Part shown: positions 26,670 to 35,906 of the stretch, one piece after another | Numbering within the stretch: the first letter of the stretch is position 1 | How the letters are laid out: every line of letters begins with the position of its first letter | Source of the DNA: Candidatus Zixiibacteriota bacterium | Lineage (GTDB): Bacteria; Zixibacteria; MSB-5A5; JAABVY01; JAHJOQ01 | Direction: 5' to 3' | NCBI GenBank assembly: GCA_018820315.1 | Contig: JAHJOQ010000004.1 | Coordinates: 1 to 54,285 of the forward strand | DNA: 54,285 nt | Translations under genes and position numbers: made by a program | Notes under the pieces: model-generated | Databases searched by the model: none | The model's input: the letters and a program-made list of their open reading frames with translations, nothing else | What the model was told of the DNA's origin: nothing

Positions 26670-27500
26670 TCAGTCATTCATCAGGAAGACGGACTGCGGA
26701 TAATAAGCGGCGCGGCTGCGTGAGAGACGCATGCGGATCAGCTCATCGAGAAAGCCGTTCTTGTCATCGGAAGGCACATCCTGCGACAGGATATCCAGCG
26801 AGATTCTTATGCCGAGATAGCGGCAGGGGAACGAATAGCAGAGTGTGTGCGGCGGCAGAAGATAGCCGGACTTCATTAGATGGCTCACTTCGGACTGCGT
26901 ATAGACCGGCAGAGTGATATGAGCCTCACCACCTGTGCGGCTGATAAGTGAACCGTCAATCAGCGATTCAGAGGGAAGGCGGATGACCTGTGAATTCGCC
27001 GAGTAAGCGGTTATTAGTCTCGACAAAGTCTGGTTGAACGATATCAGGTCCGATCGATCGAATTCAATGCGATAGGTTTTATCGTCTCCGAGCAGCGCAA
27101 CGAGAGTATCTGCACCAATGTGTCGGTCGTGAATTGACACCGTCTCTTCTGCTGTGCTGAGTGTCAGCTTGAGCTTTGAGGCCATGTTCTCGAGTTCCCG
27201 TGCGGTTAGATGCCTCACAACATGGTTCCAACTGGACAACTTCGACAGCGGATCATCGAGATCGACAACCTGTGTCAGTGCGTCCCTGATTCCGAGCCGC
27301 TTCAGCGCGCTCCAACGGGCGACTCCGTCGAGAATTATGAACTCTGACGAACCGACCGATGCAACCGCAATCGGGTTTTTCTGAATGCCAGCGGCCGCCA
27401 TGCCTGCTGCCAGCCGCCTCGTGATCGGCTCCGAAAGGCTCGAGAGCGGCCTGAGCAGATCGGTGCCGATAATTCTCAATGGATGCCAATGATGGCTCAT
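26670..27500 (-). CDS. ParB-like / serine-kinase-like domain protein
   Basis: The 276-residue protein starts with a ParB-like fold: RPLSSLSEPITRRLAAGM, KNPIAVASV, and the core ILDGVARWSALKRLG (about 55-69). Together with the following VVDLDDPLSKLSSWNHVV this recalls the SbnI/SerK group, in which a ParB-like domain phosphorylates free serine. The usual histidine after DG is absent here (DGVAR), so the activity is uncertain. The C-terminal half has no motif I recognise. GGGG lies 6 nt before the ATG. A regulatory DNA-binding role is the alternative. Confidence 0.5.
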   Translation of the reverse strand: MSHHWHPLRIIGTDLLRPLSSLSEPITRRLAAGMAAAGIQKNPIAVASVGSSEFIILDGVARWSALKRLGIRDALTQVVDLDDPLSKLSSWNHVVRHLTARELENMASKLKLTLSTAEETVSIHDRHIGADTLVALLGDDKTYRIEFDRSDLISFNQTLSRLITAYSANSQVIRLPSESLIDGSLISRTGGEAHITLPVYTQSEVSHLMKSGYLLPPHTLCYSFPCRYLGIRISLDILSQDVPSDDKNGFLDELIRMRLSRSRAAYYPQSVFLMND

Positions 27501-27717
27501 TTATTTCCCCACGTTCGGTACATGCACTCCGAAAAAGCAAACGCCGTGCCTCTATGAGCAAATGCCGGATTATAAAGCCCAAATCTTGTCGCCGTAACCA
27601 TTTGCCGCACAACGCAGTAAAGTCAGTAATTCTAAGGCTGAACCACGGGCCGCGAATCGATCAACTTGTTCGCATAAGGCGATCTAATAAGTGCAATTCG
27701 ATGCGCAGGTGAGTCGA

Positions 27718-28824
27718 TTATCGTGAGATTGTCAGAAGATATGCTTCGTTGCGAGTGGCGATCTTTAGCAGCTCACCGCCTGATGAAAAACGCACCAGGG
27801 GATGTCCGATGGTCCAGTCGGCATACTTGAGTTCCATGTTGTGTAACTCGGTGCCGTTCCAATCAAGCAACAATACACCTCCCTGGGTGTGGCTGGTGTT
27901 GCCGTTGCGCTTCATGGGAACATCATAACCAACCGCTATCAATCCATCATCAGAGCTGTCCAATGCCGAATATCTGGCATTTGGCTCACGTGATTTTAGC
28001 TCCCATATTAACTCGAGAGTCGGCAGACTGTAGACTCGCAGATGATCGAATCCGAGAACCGCCAGTCTGGAGGCACCGGAATCGAATCTCATGTCAATAT
28101 CAGTCCCTGTCAGACCGGGAGCCTCTGCCATGGACTTGATTTTCAATCCGCTTTTGAAGTAGGAGATGCCGATTGAATTGGTTGTAGCGACAAACTCGCC
28201 ATCACCGGAAACGCAGAAATTCCGGGCGATTCCGTAACGATGCACCTCAACACCTGACATGTCGTAGGCCACAAGCCCCGAGTCGGCGCTGTTAACGAAC
28301 ATAAGGCCACTGGCAGGCTCAAAAGATATACCTGTCAGGAACGTGACATGAAGGGTGTGACTGATCATCCCGGCGCGGTCGTAAACATCAAGTTCGGAAG
28401 ATGGGAATCCTTTTGCTCCGACAATTCCAACGGCGCTGCCGTCTGCATCAGAAAGCCGAATGGATGATGCTCGCGGCTTGTCAACAGAATAGACTCTCTC
28501 ACCGGCGTTGTTGAACACATCTACCCGCAGCAGCGAGAAGGTCGTAGGTGAGTTATCGTTGTACTTAAGAATACTGTAATAGCTGCCGGCATCGGAGATC
28601 TCAACTCTTTCGTTAAGCTTGGTGCTCTTCTCATGAGCCGGCTCATGATTATCTTCGTAGACTGTCACAAGCTTTGGCCTGTGCGATATCCAGCCCGATT
28701 CTGACGGTACAATGGCAGCACCATCAGGAACCTGCATGCGTGCAGTTTCGGTGATATCGAGAGAGAAGACCGCCGGAGGCGTTGCAGCCAGCAGCAGCAA
28801 TATCATGAGTCCAATAGATCGCAT
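27718..28824 (-). CDS. Exported beta-propeller-like protein
   Basis: The 368-residue protein has a signal peptide (hydrophobic core IGLMILLLLAATPPAVFS). Repeated beta-rich units follow with the look of a WD40/PQQ-type propeller (for example SRLAVLGFDHLRVYSLPTLE, DDGLIAVGYDVP). It is probably periplasmic. No catalytic motif is seen. ATG 28824 is used because GAGGATGTAC places the ribosome binding site at the correct distance; the ATG at 28830 touches it. Confidence 0.7.
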   Translation of the reverse strand: MRSIGLMILLLLAATPPAVFSLDITETARMQVPDGAAIVPSESGWISHRPKLVTVYEDNHEPAHEKSTKLNERVEISDAGSYYSILKYNDNSPTTFSLLRVDVFNNAGERVYSVDKPRASSIRLSDADGSAVGIVGAKGFPSSELDVYDRAGMISHTLHVTFLTGISFEPASGLMFVNSADSGLVAYDMSGVEVHRYGIARNFCVSGDGEFVATTNSIGISYFKSGLKIKSMAEAPGLTGTDIDMRFDSGASRLAVLGFDHLRVYSLPTLELIWELKSREPNARYSALDSSDDGLIAVGYDVPMKRNGNTSHTQGGVLLLDWNGTELHNMELKYADWTIGHPLVRFSSGGELLKIATRNEAYLLTISR

Positions 28825-29093
28825 GTACATCCTCGATCGTCTAAGCAGTTCAACGCATCATCGCTGAATTGAACATTCGAAACCTCGAGAAGTTTCACCT
28901 TCAGCCGCAGGCGTCTTCTCGTACACTTATGAAGTCGGCAGAGTAGTGCGATTGAATAATGGGTGTGGCTTAAAATAGGGGAAACATAGATTGCGAATGT
29001 TGCTAGAACACTTATGAGAGGTTCATCAGGAAAACCTGCTGTGACCTGGCAAATCCTGACTCTGCGCATCGGGAGCTACGCGCCTGCGAAATT

Positions 29094-29573
29094 CTAGGGT
29101 TCGCCCGAAATCGTCGGAAAGTCGGAATTGGACGGCTGTTCAATATCCCTTTTCGCCAGTGCAAAATTGAAGTTGAACTTGACCTTTAGAGGAGGGAGTG
29201 CCGGTACAGGCTGGGCAGCTCTATTGACGGATTGCGGTATCCATGAAATGTCGAAATTGAGTTCGTTCCTGTATTTCGTGACGCGCCTGTAGTAGGGCAT
29301 CAATTTGGACGATACAGGCATCTTCTTTGTCAGCTGATATACGACGACAGCGGAGTCACTGAGAATTTCGAATTTCTGATTGCCGACTGTTGTCGAGTTG
29401 ACAGAGAGAAACTCGAGAAGGGTCAAAAGGGCAAGATACTCACATTCAAACCTGGCGCCTTTCCGCCTTGTGCGAAACAGCACCCCAAGATCCGGTATTG
29501 CAAAGCTGGTAATGCAATCGCCCGAAAGCCCATCCCCATTTCGCAAGCCATATCCACAGAAGTAACACTTCAT
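29094..29573 (-). CDS. RNase H-like fold protein, degenerate
   Basis: The 159-residue protein starts with a small CYFCG motif. The middle has the pattern of RNase HI: FECEYLALLTLLEFL (Glu43/Glu45), FEILSDSAVVVYQLTKKMP (Asp73) and a YYRRVTKYRN helix leading to ISWIPQSVNRAAQ. In active enzymes that last motif is N..AD; here it is NRAAQ, and the first catalytic Asp is not obvious. It may therefore bind nucleic acid without cleaving it. The proline-rich C terminus is unusual. It stands alone between two gaps. Confidence 0.5.
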   Translation of the reverse strand: MKCYFCGYGLRNGDGLSGDCITSFAIPDLGVLFRTRRKGARFECEYLALLTLLEFLSVNSTTVGNQKFEILSDSAVVVYQLTKKMPVSSKLMPYYRRVTKYRNELNFDISWIPQSVNRAAQPVPALPPLKVKFNFNFALAKRDIEQPSNSDFPTISGEP

Positions 29574-29780
29574 GAGTCAGACCTCCCAGGACCAACCCTT
29601 GTGCAAACAGTGTGCCGCAGTGAATACGATCTGACAGAAGAAAGTGCGAGAACGTAAACGATTATCCGTCAACAGACTCGTGAGATGTGGAAGATGTGCC
29701 TGCATTGAACGAATGATCTCTCAATGCATAAGATTCAGCACTTGTGCAGAGACTTGCAGCAATGGTGCAGCAGTACAAGC

Positions 29781-30215
29781 CTATTCGATCGACTCGGTCA
29801 GTATAGAGTAAAGGTCTCCTTTGGCTTCCAGATAAGTTGCTTTGGAGGAGGCGACCTCCTCTCCCAGATCATTGACCGCACTGCCAACCGCCTTGAACAC
29901 TCTGCGCCTCTCTTCGGTCACTGTCCCGGTGAATGAGATTTTCTGACCTGTCAGAACAGGACGTTTGAATTTCACCGTCATCTCCGCAGTCACCGCGAAA
30001 ACACCTTTTGCAAGCACAGCCTTTATCATCACTTCGTCGAGCATCGATGAGATTATGCCACCGTGCAGAACATCTTTGTAACCCTGAAATCGCGCGTCAG
30101 CTACGATTTTGGAGATCACCGCACCATCATCTCGAACAAAGAACTTAGCCTTCAGGCCGATCTCGTTTTGCTCACCACAGACAAAACAGTCCTTATATCT
30201 GACGACTTCTTTCAT
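29781..30215 (-). CDS. PaaI-type hotdog thioesterase
   Basis: This 144-residue hotdog-fold protein shows the PaaI-like active-site motif HGGIISSMLDEVM (His51, Asp60, Glu61) and the following TAEMTVKFKRPV strand. It probably hydrolyses an acyl-CoA. The N terminus carries CFVCG, a feature of some related thioesterases. The ribosome binding site AGGAG lies before the ATG. The acyl substrate cannot be told. Confidence 0.85.
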   Translation of the reverse strand: MKEVVRYKDCFVCGEQNEIGLKAKFFVRDDGAVISKIVADARFQGYKDVLHGGIISSMLDEVMIKAVLAKGVFAVTAEMTVKFKRPVLTGQKISFTGTVTEERRRVFKAVGSAVNDLGEEVASSKATYLEAKGDLYSILTESIE

Positions 30216-30271
30216 TCGTCGCTCCTCACCTTATGTTACACAGAAATGCGCTGCGTTGTATAACATTGTGG

Positions 30272-30300
30272 ATGATACGGATCGGGAGTCGGCAGGGCAA
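30272..30300 (-). promoter_or_regulatory. Possible promoter of the thioesterase gene
   Basis: On the minus strand TTGCCC (30300-30295) and TATCAT (30277-30272) are 17 bp apart, about 57 bp before the thioesterase start. The -35 box is only half matched. Confidence 0.4.
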
Positions 30301-30310
30301 GCTCAATCAG

Positions 30311-30346
30311 AAAATCAAAAGGCGGGAAGATTCCGATCTTCCCGCC
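30311..30346 (-). terminator. Terminator of the argF-lipoprotein unit
   Basis: A perfect 11-bp stem GGCGGGAAGAT / ATCTTCCCGCC (30321-30331 with 30336-30346, 4-nt loop) is followed on the minus strand by TTTTGATTTT. It lies 27 bp after the lipoprotein stop codon. Confidence 0.88.
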
Positions 30347-30372
30347 CTGCAATCACGATTCAAAGGCGATCT

Positions 30373-31224
30373 TCAGCTTCCAAATGTATCGCTGTATGTC
30401 CAGCGGGTATTGTTCGAGATCACTTCGATCGAGGCAGTGCCGTTTGACGAGAAGGTCACTGTGATATTCCAATCTCCGGACGTATTAGTCGTGGTGTTAT
30501 CGACAGTCACTTCAGTCGTACGCGTAACTGACAGGCTGATACTTCCACCCTGAGGCGCAGCATTATCCCACTGCGCGAATTCGTGCTCTCTGTCGAACTG
30601 CATATCTGTGACAGTGACAGTGTACTCGGAATTGATATGCATTGTCGAGCTGCCGTCAATTGAGTAGTCATCAACATCGAATTCTGCAAGCGCATCGACC
30701 GTAGCCGTTGCCAGATTCACACCGGAGAAGCTGCCCTCACAGTATATAGTCTGTTCTGAGTAATCGGACTCCTCACCCTCGTATGTCTGGTTGACATGCC
30801 TCTTGACTTCAATGCCATCTGTGTACGAATTGTAGTTAAACATTGCCTCCCCATTCCTGAGGAACATCACACTGTCGACGACAATCGAGACGTTCGATGT
30901 GGCAAAACTGCCGACATAGAGCGAATACCAGCCATCATCGCTGTAATTGTAGTCGATGGTATCATCCGGATGCAAAGAGCTGTAGTCAGGCCAGTCGTTA
31001 ATCGAGTCGAGTGGAAATCCCCACGGGTTGGTCAGCGGTTCATAGCTGTTGTCAACCAGCTCATCGATAACCTCTCCAACCTCCGCACGAACGGCAAGGA
31101 ACGTGGCGTCATTTGGATTCCCCTGCTTGATTGTTGTGTCGGTCCCGCTGTCGGAAGAACATCCTATCAACAGCGCGAGAGCAAGCAGTGTGGCAAACAT
31201 TCTCAGGTGAACAGGGCGCATCAT
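30373..31224 (-). CDS. Hypothetical lipoprotein
   Basis: The 283-residue protein has a clear lipobox (LLIGC, Cys22) followed by a Ser/Asp/Thr-rich linker. The mature part is beta-rich and acidic, with many Tyr, Asp and Thr residues (IDYNYSDDGWYSLYVG, TVTVTDMQFDREHEF). I recognise no family. It lies 21 bp after argF and before a strong terminator, so the two are probably co-transcribed although a functional link is not evident. Confidence 0.72.
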   Translation of the reverse strand: MMRPVHLRMFATLLALALLIGCSSDSGTDTTIKQGNPNDATFLAVRAEVGEVIDELVDNSYEPLTNPWGFPLDSINDWPDYSSLHPDDTIDYNYSDDGWYSLYVGSFATSNVSIVVDSVMFLRNGEAMFNYNSYTDGIEVKRHVNQTYEGEESDYSEQTIYCEGSFSGVNLATATVDALAEFDVDDYSIDGSSTMHINSEYTVTVTDMQFDREHEFAQWDNAAPQGGSISLSVTRTTEVTVDNTTTNTSGDWNITVTFSSNGTASIEVISNNTRWTYSDTFGS

Positions 31225-31245
31225 AACCTAAACTCCTCTTATGCG

Positions 31246-32163
31246 TTATGTCTTTGACTTATTTTTCAAGAGTTGAGTCATTATTGCCTTCTGAATGTGG
31301 AGCCGGTTTTCTGCCTCGTCAAAAACGATCGAATGGGGTCCGTCCATCACCTCGTCTGTTATCTCCCTGCCCCGTTCTGCGGGCAGGCAGTGCAGTACTT
31401 TAACATCCGGTTTCGCCAGCGAGAGCAGATCATCATTCACCTGGAATTCCCGTAGCTGATTCATCTTCAGCTCGGCCTTATCCTTCTGGCCCATGCTGGC
31501 CCACACATCTGTATAGACTACATCGGCATTGCGAACCGCTTCTTTAGGATCGTGAAAGATATCTATTTTCGAGACCCCTGCTTTCTGCGCCCTGTGCAGA
31601 ATGTTGGAATCAGGAAGTGTGTCGGGAGACGTTCCTATGGCAAGATCGAACTTGAACAGCATCGATAAATTCAGCCACGAATTCGTTACATTATTGCCAT
31701 CGCCAAGATAGGCGATCTTGATATCTTCGTATTTGCCAAGATGTTCCCATACCGTAAGGATATCACCGAGAATCTGGCATGGATGAGTTAAATCGGTAAG
31801 ACCGTTCACTACTGGAACATCCGCGTGCTTACCAAGATCCTCGACGTCCTTATGCGAGAATGTCCGTATCATAATCAGGCCGACATAGCGGGACAACACC
31901 TTTGCGGCATCATGAATTGACTCTCGCTTGCCAAGTTCAATCTCCTTCTCCGTGATATAAAGCGAATTGCCACCGAGTTGAAAAATGCCGGTTTCGAACG
32001 AAATCCTGGTGCGCAGTGATGCTTTGTGGAAAATGCATGCGACGGTCATTCCGTCCATCGGCTTCTCAGTGAACTTGCCAGACTTCATGTCGCGCGCAAG
32101 CTGTAAAGTCTCGATGACTTCGTCGCGAGTGAAATCTGTGATCTGCAGAAAGTCCTTGGTCAC
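31246..32163 (-). CDS. argF: Ornithine carbamoyltransferase
   Basis: This enzyme makes citrulline from ornithine and carbamoyl phosphate in arginine synthesis. The 305-residue protein has the carbamoyl-phosphate motif SLRTR (in FHKASLRTRISFE), the HPCQILGD loop, VWASMGQ and the active-site HCLPAERG. The start is GTG with AGGAGG 6 nt upstream. No other arginine gene is nearby. A promoter lies at 32217-32244. Confidence 0.95.
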   Translation of the reverse strand: MTKDFLQITDFTRDEVIETLQLARDMKSGKFTEKPMDGMTVACIFHKASLRTRISFETGIFQLGGNSLYITEKEIELGKRESIHDAAKVLSRYVGLIMIRTFSHKDVEDLGKHADVPVVNGLTDLTHPCQILGDILTVWEHLGKYEDIKIAYLGDGNNVTNSWLNLSMLFKFDLAIGTSPDTLPDSNILHRAQKAGVSKIDIFHDPKEAVRNADVVYTDVWASMGQKDKAELKMNQLREFQVNDDLLSLAKPDVKVLHCLPAERGREITDEVMDGPHSIVFDEAENRLHIQKAIMTQLLKNKSKT

Positions 32164-32216
32164 AGTCCTACCTCCTATATGTAGATGTTTTTCTTTTCAC
32201 AGTGAATTTCCGCTCG

Positions 32217-32244
32217 AATTTAGGCGCTGGACGTGAACTGTCAA
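32217..32244 (-). promoter_or_regulatory. Promoter of argF
   Basis: On the minus strand TTGACA (32244-32239) and TAAATT (32222-32217) are separated by 16 bp, about 50 bp before the argF GTG start. I saw no clear arginine-repressor box. Confidence 0.65.
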
Positions 32245-32353
32245 GCAAATTGATCCAGCGATGTCTTCCGCAGTCCATATTTAGGAAACCAGCACTGTCT
32301 CTGATACGTAGCATAAGTACATATCAGCAAACCTAATCCGACGGGCGGTGACT

Positions 32354-32923
32354 ATGAATCGAAAGTGGACTCTTTTGGGAGGAGCGGCTCTGATTGTCGT
32401 AGGAATGTTGCTCGTACTCGACAATCTCTATGTAATCCGTTTCGATTTCTGGGATACGATTGGCCGTTTCTGGTCTGTTGCGCTGATCGCGGTCGGAATC
32501 TGGCTGATCTATCGTCAGGCAGGCTGCAAGGTCGGGGATGCCACGCCTTCTGAAGCAGGCAGGATCACGCGAGTGGTCGGTCAGATTCGCACGAAACCAG
32601 ACTCAATCCATGATCGCGGTCTCGATGTGCAGCTCGGCGCAGGCAGCATCGAAATAGACCTTACAGAGACAAACCTTCGCGAAGGTGAAAACTCGGTTGC
32701 GGCCTCCGTAGGCTTAGGCGAGGTCGTAGTCAAGCTGCCGGCAGAGATCGCCTGCAATGTCTCAGGATCGTGTGGTATTGGCGATGTTCATGTATTCTCC
32801 GACAGTTCCGACGGTTTTTCTCCGCGCGTGAATCAGACCGATCCGGACTACGACAGCGCGCCGAAGAAGATCAAGGTGACTGCGAAGTCCGGTCTGGGAG
32901 ACGTCAAAATATCGAGGAGATAA
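32354..32923 (+). CDS. LiaF-like membrane protein
   Basis: The protein has 189 residues. Two N-terminal membrane helices (about 8-24 and 38-52) form a LiaF-type transmembrane domain. The C-terminal part has repeated beta strands with LGAGSIEIDL, GLGEVVVKLP and SGLGDVKISRR, the pattern of the LiaF/adhesin-like beta-helix domain. Members often regulate envelope-stress two-component systems, but no kinase is adjacent. A GTG at 32348 is an alternative start; neither has a strong ribosome binding site. Confidence 0.72.
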   Translation: MNRKWTLLGGAALIVVGMLLVLDNLYVIRFDFWDTIGRFWSVALIAVGIWLIYRQAGCKVGDATPSEAGRITRVVGQIRTKPDSIHDRGLDVQLGAGSIEIDLTETNLREGENSVAASVGLGEVVVKLPAEIACNVSGSCGIGDVHVFSDSSDGFSPRVNQTDPDYDSAPKKIKVTAKSGLGDVKISRR

Positions 32924-33124
32924 CAGAGCCGGGACCGTAGTTCAGGACAGCCCCGGCATGTGCGCGCTTGACCTGTTCGGTTTTGGTGGCGACAAAAAAC
33001 AAACGGGCGCGCTTCTCTGGTTTGTTGAGTGCAGACTTTCGCTGCAGCTCCATCTGCTCAAGAGCTATACATTCTGAGATGTGAGTTATTCCCGAAGAGG
33101 TAAGAGATTTCTCGCTGCAAGCCT

Positions 33125-33154
33125 GTGTGGCCGCGATCTCTGATCGCGGTTTGC
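33125..33154 (+). repeat. Dispersed palindromic repeat, copy 1
   Basis: This 30-nt element contains CCGCGATC-tct-GATCGCGG, a perfect 8-bp hairpin, flanked by GTGTGG and TTTGC. A second copy at 39321-39350 is identical in 29 of 30 positions and in the same orientation. The single change (C to T in the stem) still allows a G:U pair. Confidence 0.8.
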
Positions 33155-33371
33155 TGTCTGCATATCACTCGTTACAACGCCTGGAAGCGCTGTTGCGTCA
33201 GTGGAAACCGGTGTCCAAATTGGGGAAAAGGTCGAATTGTCAATTTTGAGGCAACTGTAACAGACACAAAGACAATCGATTGCAAGGCCATACCCCATTA
33301 AGATCAAGAGCTTGATCTTAGTTGACGGTACGTCGCTCGCGGGATTATGCCTCATTGCCGGCGAACAGAGG

Positions 33372-33391
33372 GGCAGACCGAAAGGTCTGCC
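33372..33391 (-). terminator. Hairpin after hslU
   Basis: A perfect 8-bp stem GGCAGACC / GGTCTGCC (33372-33379 with 33384-33391) closes a 4-nt loop 12 bp past the hslU stop codon. The U-run on the minus strand is weak (CCTCTGTT), so termination may be inefficient. Confidence 0.55.
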
Positions 33392-33403
33392 ACGATGAGT
33401 CTA

Positions 33404-34780
33404 TTACAGAATATACTTCGAAAGGTCTTCGTCTTCGATCACTGTGTCGAGGCGCTTCTTGACCAGCGCTTTTGTGATCTTGATTGTCTTGGGCTTGCAT
33501 TCGGAATATTCGAACATTATGTCTTCGAGCAGAGTGGTCAGAACTGTGTGAAGCCGCCGTGCGCCTATATTCTCCGAACTTTGATTGACCTTGTCGGCAA
33601 TCGATGCGATCTCTTCGATTGCGGTTTTCTCGAAAACCAACTTTATCTTCTCGGTCTGCAGCAGTGCCGTGTATTGCTTCACAAGCGCGTTCTTAGGCTC
33701 TGTAAGAATCCTGACAAAATCATCTTTATCCAAGCTGTCCAATTCAACGCGAATCGGGAATCGTCCCTGAAGTTCCGGTATCAGGTCTGACGGTTTCGTC
33801 ATGTGGAACGCACCTGCGGCGATGAAGAGAACGTGATCGGTCCTGACCATACCATATTTGGTCATAACGCTGGAGCCCTCAACAATCGGGAGGATATCCC
33901 TCTGCACACCCTCGCGGGAGACATCGGGACCCGAAGTCCTCCCCTCGGGCGAGGCAATCTTATCGAGCTCATCGACAAATATTATTCCGGAATCTTCAAC
34001 ACTCGAAAGGGCAGCACCGATGACTTCATCCATGTCGATCAACCTGCCGACCTCATCGGCAGAGATGATCTTGAACGCCTCCTCGACCGTCAACCGACGT
34101 TTCTTGCGCTTCTTCGGCATCATCTCGGAGAACATTTCCTGAAAATTGACACCGAGTTCCTCCATACCGGATGGTGAGAATATCTCGACGATCGGAAACG
34201 CACCGCTTGTTGTCTCGATTTCGACTGTGCGCTTGTCAAGCTCGCCCTCACGGAGCTTCTCGCGGAGTTTTTCCCTGTTACGCTCCCATTTCTCAATCAA
34301 GTCCTCTTCCGGCTGCACCGGCGTTGGACCGCTGAACTTGCCATTCGTGATCTTCCTCGGAGCTTTTGGCAGCAGAAGATCAAGTATGCGTTCTTCAGCA
34401 ACCTTCTCTGCCTTGGCGCGGACCTCTTCGCCCCGCACCCGCTTGATTGTGGTCACGGCGAGATCGACAAGGTCGCGAACCATCGACTCGACATCACGGC
34501 CAACATAGCCAACCTCGGTGAATTTCGACGCCTCGACTTTAATGAACGGAGCATTGGCAAGCTGCGATAGCCTTCTGGCAATTTCAGTCTTGCCTACTCC
34601 GGTTGGGCCGATCATGATGATATTGTTGGGGAGAATCTCATCTTTGATCTCCCCCTCAACCTGCTGGCGGCGCCACCTGTTGCGAAGAGCTATGGCTACA
34701 GCTTTTTTCGCTTTTTCCTGTCCGATGATGTATTTATCGAGTTCGCCTACTATCTCTTTCGGTGTCAATTCTCTGTCCAT
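33404..34780 (-). CDS. hslU: ATP-dependent protease ATPase subunit HslU
   Basis: HslU unfolds substrates for the HslV protease. The 458-residue AAA+ protein has Walker A GPTGVGKT (58-65), the intermediate (I) domain and Walker B ([11 protein letters not shown]), and ends in DEDLSKYIL, the C-terminal tail that docks into HslV. It has its own promoter. Unlike in most genomes it is not next to hslV: 6.7 kb of other genes separate the two. Confidence 0.97.
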   Translation of the reverse strand: MDRELTPKEIVGELDKYIIGQEKAKKAVAIALRNRWRRQQVEGEIKDEILPNNIIMIGPTGVGKTEIARRLSQLANAPFIKVEASKFTEVGYVGRDVESMVRDLVDLAVTTIKRVRGEEVRAKAEKVAEERILDLLLPKAPRKITNGKFSGPTPVQPEEDLIEKWERNREKLREKLREGELDKRTVEIETTSGAFPIVEIFSPSGMEELGVNFQEMFSEMMPKKRKKRRLTVEEAFKIISADEVGRLIDMDEVIGAALSSVEDSGIIFVDELDKIASPEGRTSGPDVSREGVQRDILPIVEGSSVMTKYGMVRTDHVLFIAAGAFHMTKPSDLIPELQGRFPIRVELDSLDKDDFVRILTEPKNALVKQYTALLQTEKIKLVFEKTAIEEIASIADKVNQSSENIGARRLHTVLTTLLEDIMFEYSECKPKTIKITKALVKKRLDTVIEDEDLSKYIL

Positions 34781-34801
34781 TTAAATCCTCCAAAAGGACA
34801 T

Positions 34802-34829
34802 AGTATACGTATCCTTCGAGCCATGTCAA
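34802..34829 (-). promoter_or_regulatory. Promoter of hslU
   Basis: On the minus strand TTGACA (34829-34824) and TATACT (34807-34802) are 16 bp apart, a near-consensus promoter. The start point near 34795 lies about 15 nt before the hslU ATG, which has GGAGG just upstream. Confidence 0.8.
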
Positions 34830-34984
34830 GAAGTTCGGCGCAGTCCACTCGGAATATCACCACTTCGCGATCTTCTCTTCTACACCACATCTCGTTCTTT
34901 GTTGCAGTAGGCTACAGTACTTCAGAGAAGCCGAACACGCCTGGACTGGTCCGGGAGAATTCATGGGTCTACACTCTAAACAGC

Positions 34985-35013
34985 TTGATTTATCGTGTTT
35001 TTACTGTTAGGAT
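34985..35013 (+). promoter_or_regulatory. Possible promoter of the methyltransferase gene
   Basis: TTGATT (34985-34990) and TAGGAT (35008-35013) are 17 bp apart, 65 bp before the methyltransferase ATG. Confidence 0.45.
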
Positions 35014-35078
35014 TGAGAAGCAACCTGCGCGCAATCAGACATCGAGCAGAGTCAATCATTCGTCCGGGAGGTGTGTCA

Positions 35079-35831
35079 ATGGACCACGATCCACGATGGT
35101 ACGAGAATGAAGATTTCTGGCGTGAACTCAGGCCGATGTTCTTCAATCCGGAACGCTGGGCAAGCACGGTCGACCAAGTGGACAAAATAGTAGAATTGCT
35201 CGACCTCCAACCGGGAGCGAGGATTCTGGATCTTTGCTGCGGGCCGGGACGACATTCCCTGGAATTTGCCAGACGCGGGTACTTCGTTACAGGAATCGAC
35301 AGGACAGCAGAGTACCTCGATGAAGCAAGGGCAAGCGCTGATAAAGAGGGGCTTTCGATCGAGTTCAAACAGATCGACATGAGGGATTTTCGCGACGAAA
35401 GCGCTTTTGACGCGGCCCTCAACATCTTCACTTCATTCGGATATTTCGATAATCCTGAGGATGATCGTCGTGTTATCGAGAACATCAGTGCCTCTTTGCG
35501 AGTCCATGGAAAATGTGTGATAGACACAATCGGCAAGGAAGTGGTGGCGCGAAACTTCAGGCAAAGCGATTGGCATCGTGACGGCGATGGTACGATAATC
35601 ATAGAAGAGCGGAGTATCTGCGAGGATTGGTCGAGGATCAATAACACTTGGACAATCATTAGAGATGGCAATCAGAAGGAGTTCGAGTTCACGCTCCGAT
35701 GTTATTCGGCTGTGGAACTGGCATCGCTGCTTACCGAAGGCGGCTTCAGCAATGTGAATTGCTACGGTGGCCTGTCGGGTAACTGCTACGACCACGAGGC
35801 AAGCAGGCTCGTCGTGGTCGGCGAGAAATAG
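35079..35831 (+). CDS. Class I SAM-dependent methyltransferase
   Basis: The 250-residue protein has a Rossmann-type methyltransferase core with motif I ILDLCCGPGRHSLEFARRG, the acidic end of strand 2 (GIDRTAEYL), motif FKQIDMRDF and NIFTSFGYFD. The substrate is unknown; the C-terminal region (FEFTLRCYSAVELASLLTEGGF) recalls small-molecule methyltransferases. ATG 35079 has GGGAGG 7 nt upstream; the longer frame has none. It is the first gene of the block between hslU and hslV. Confidence 0.88.
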   Translation: MDHDPRWYENEDFWRELRPMFFNPERWASTVDQVDKIVELLDLQPGARILDLCCGPGRHSLEFARRGYFVTGIDRTAEYLDEARASADKEGLSIEFKQIDMRDFRDESAFDAALNIFTSFGYFDNPEDDRRVIENISASLRVHGKCVIDTIGKEVVARNFRQSDWHRDGDGTIIIEERSICEDWSRINNTWTIIRDGNQKEFEFTLRCYSAVELASLLTEGGFSNVNCYGGLSGNCYDHEASRLVVVGEK

Positions 35832-35906
35832 TATTGCGTCGATTCCAACAATTCCGTTTACTTCTCCAGAGACGATCTGCAATGTATCGCATGCGGGGGA
35901 TGTGCC

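Larger units (their letters stand above)
32924..33403. other. Gene-free stretch with a REP-like repeat
   Basis: I see no convincing gene in these 480 bases. They hold one copy of a dispersed repeat (33125-33154), a GATCAAG-ag-CTTGATC palindrome at 33302-33317 and the hairpin at 33372-33391 after hslU. Confidence 0.5.

Noticed and set aside
28803-29069. 88-residue open frame upstream of the beta-propeller gene
   Set aside because: No ribosome binding site, low-complexity composition and overlap with the signal peptide of the next gene.
33086-33355. 89-residue open frame downstream of hslU
   Set aside because: It runs through the palindromic repeat and has no coding character.
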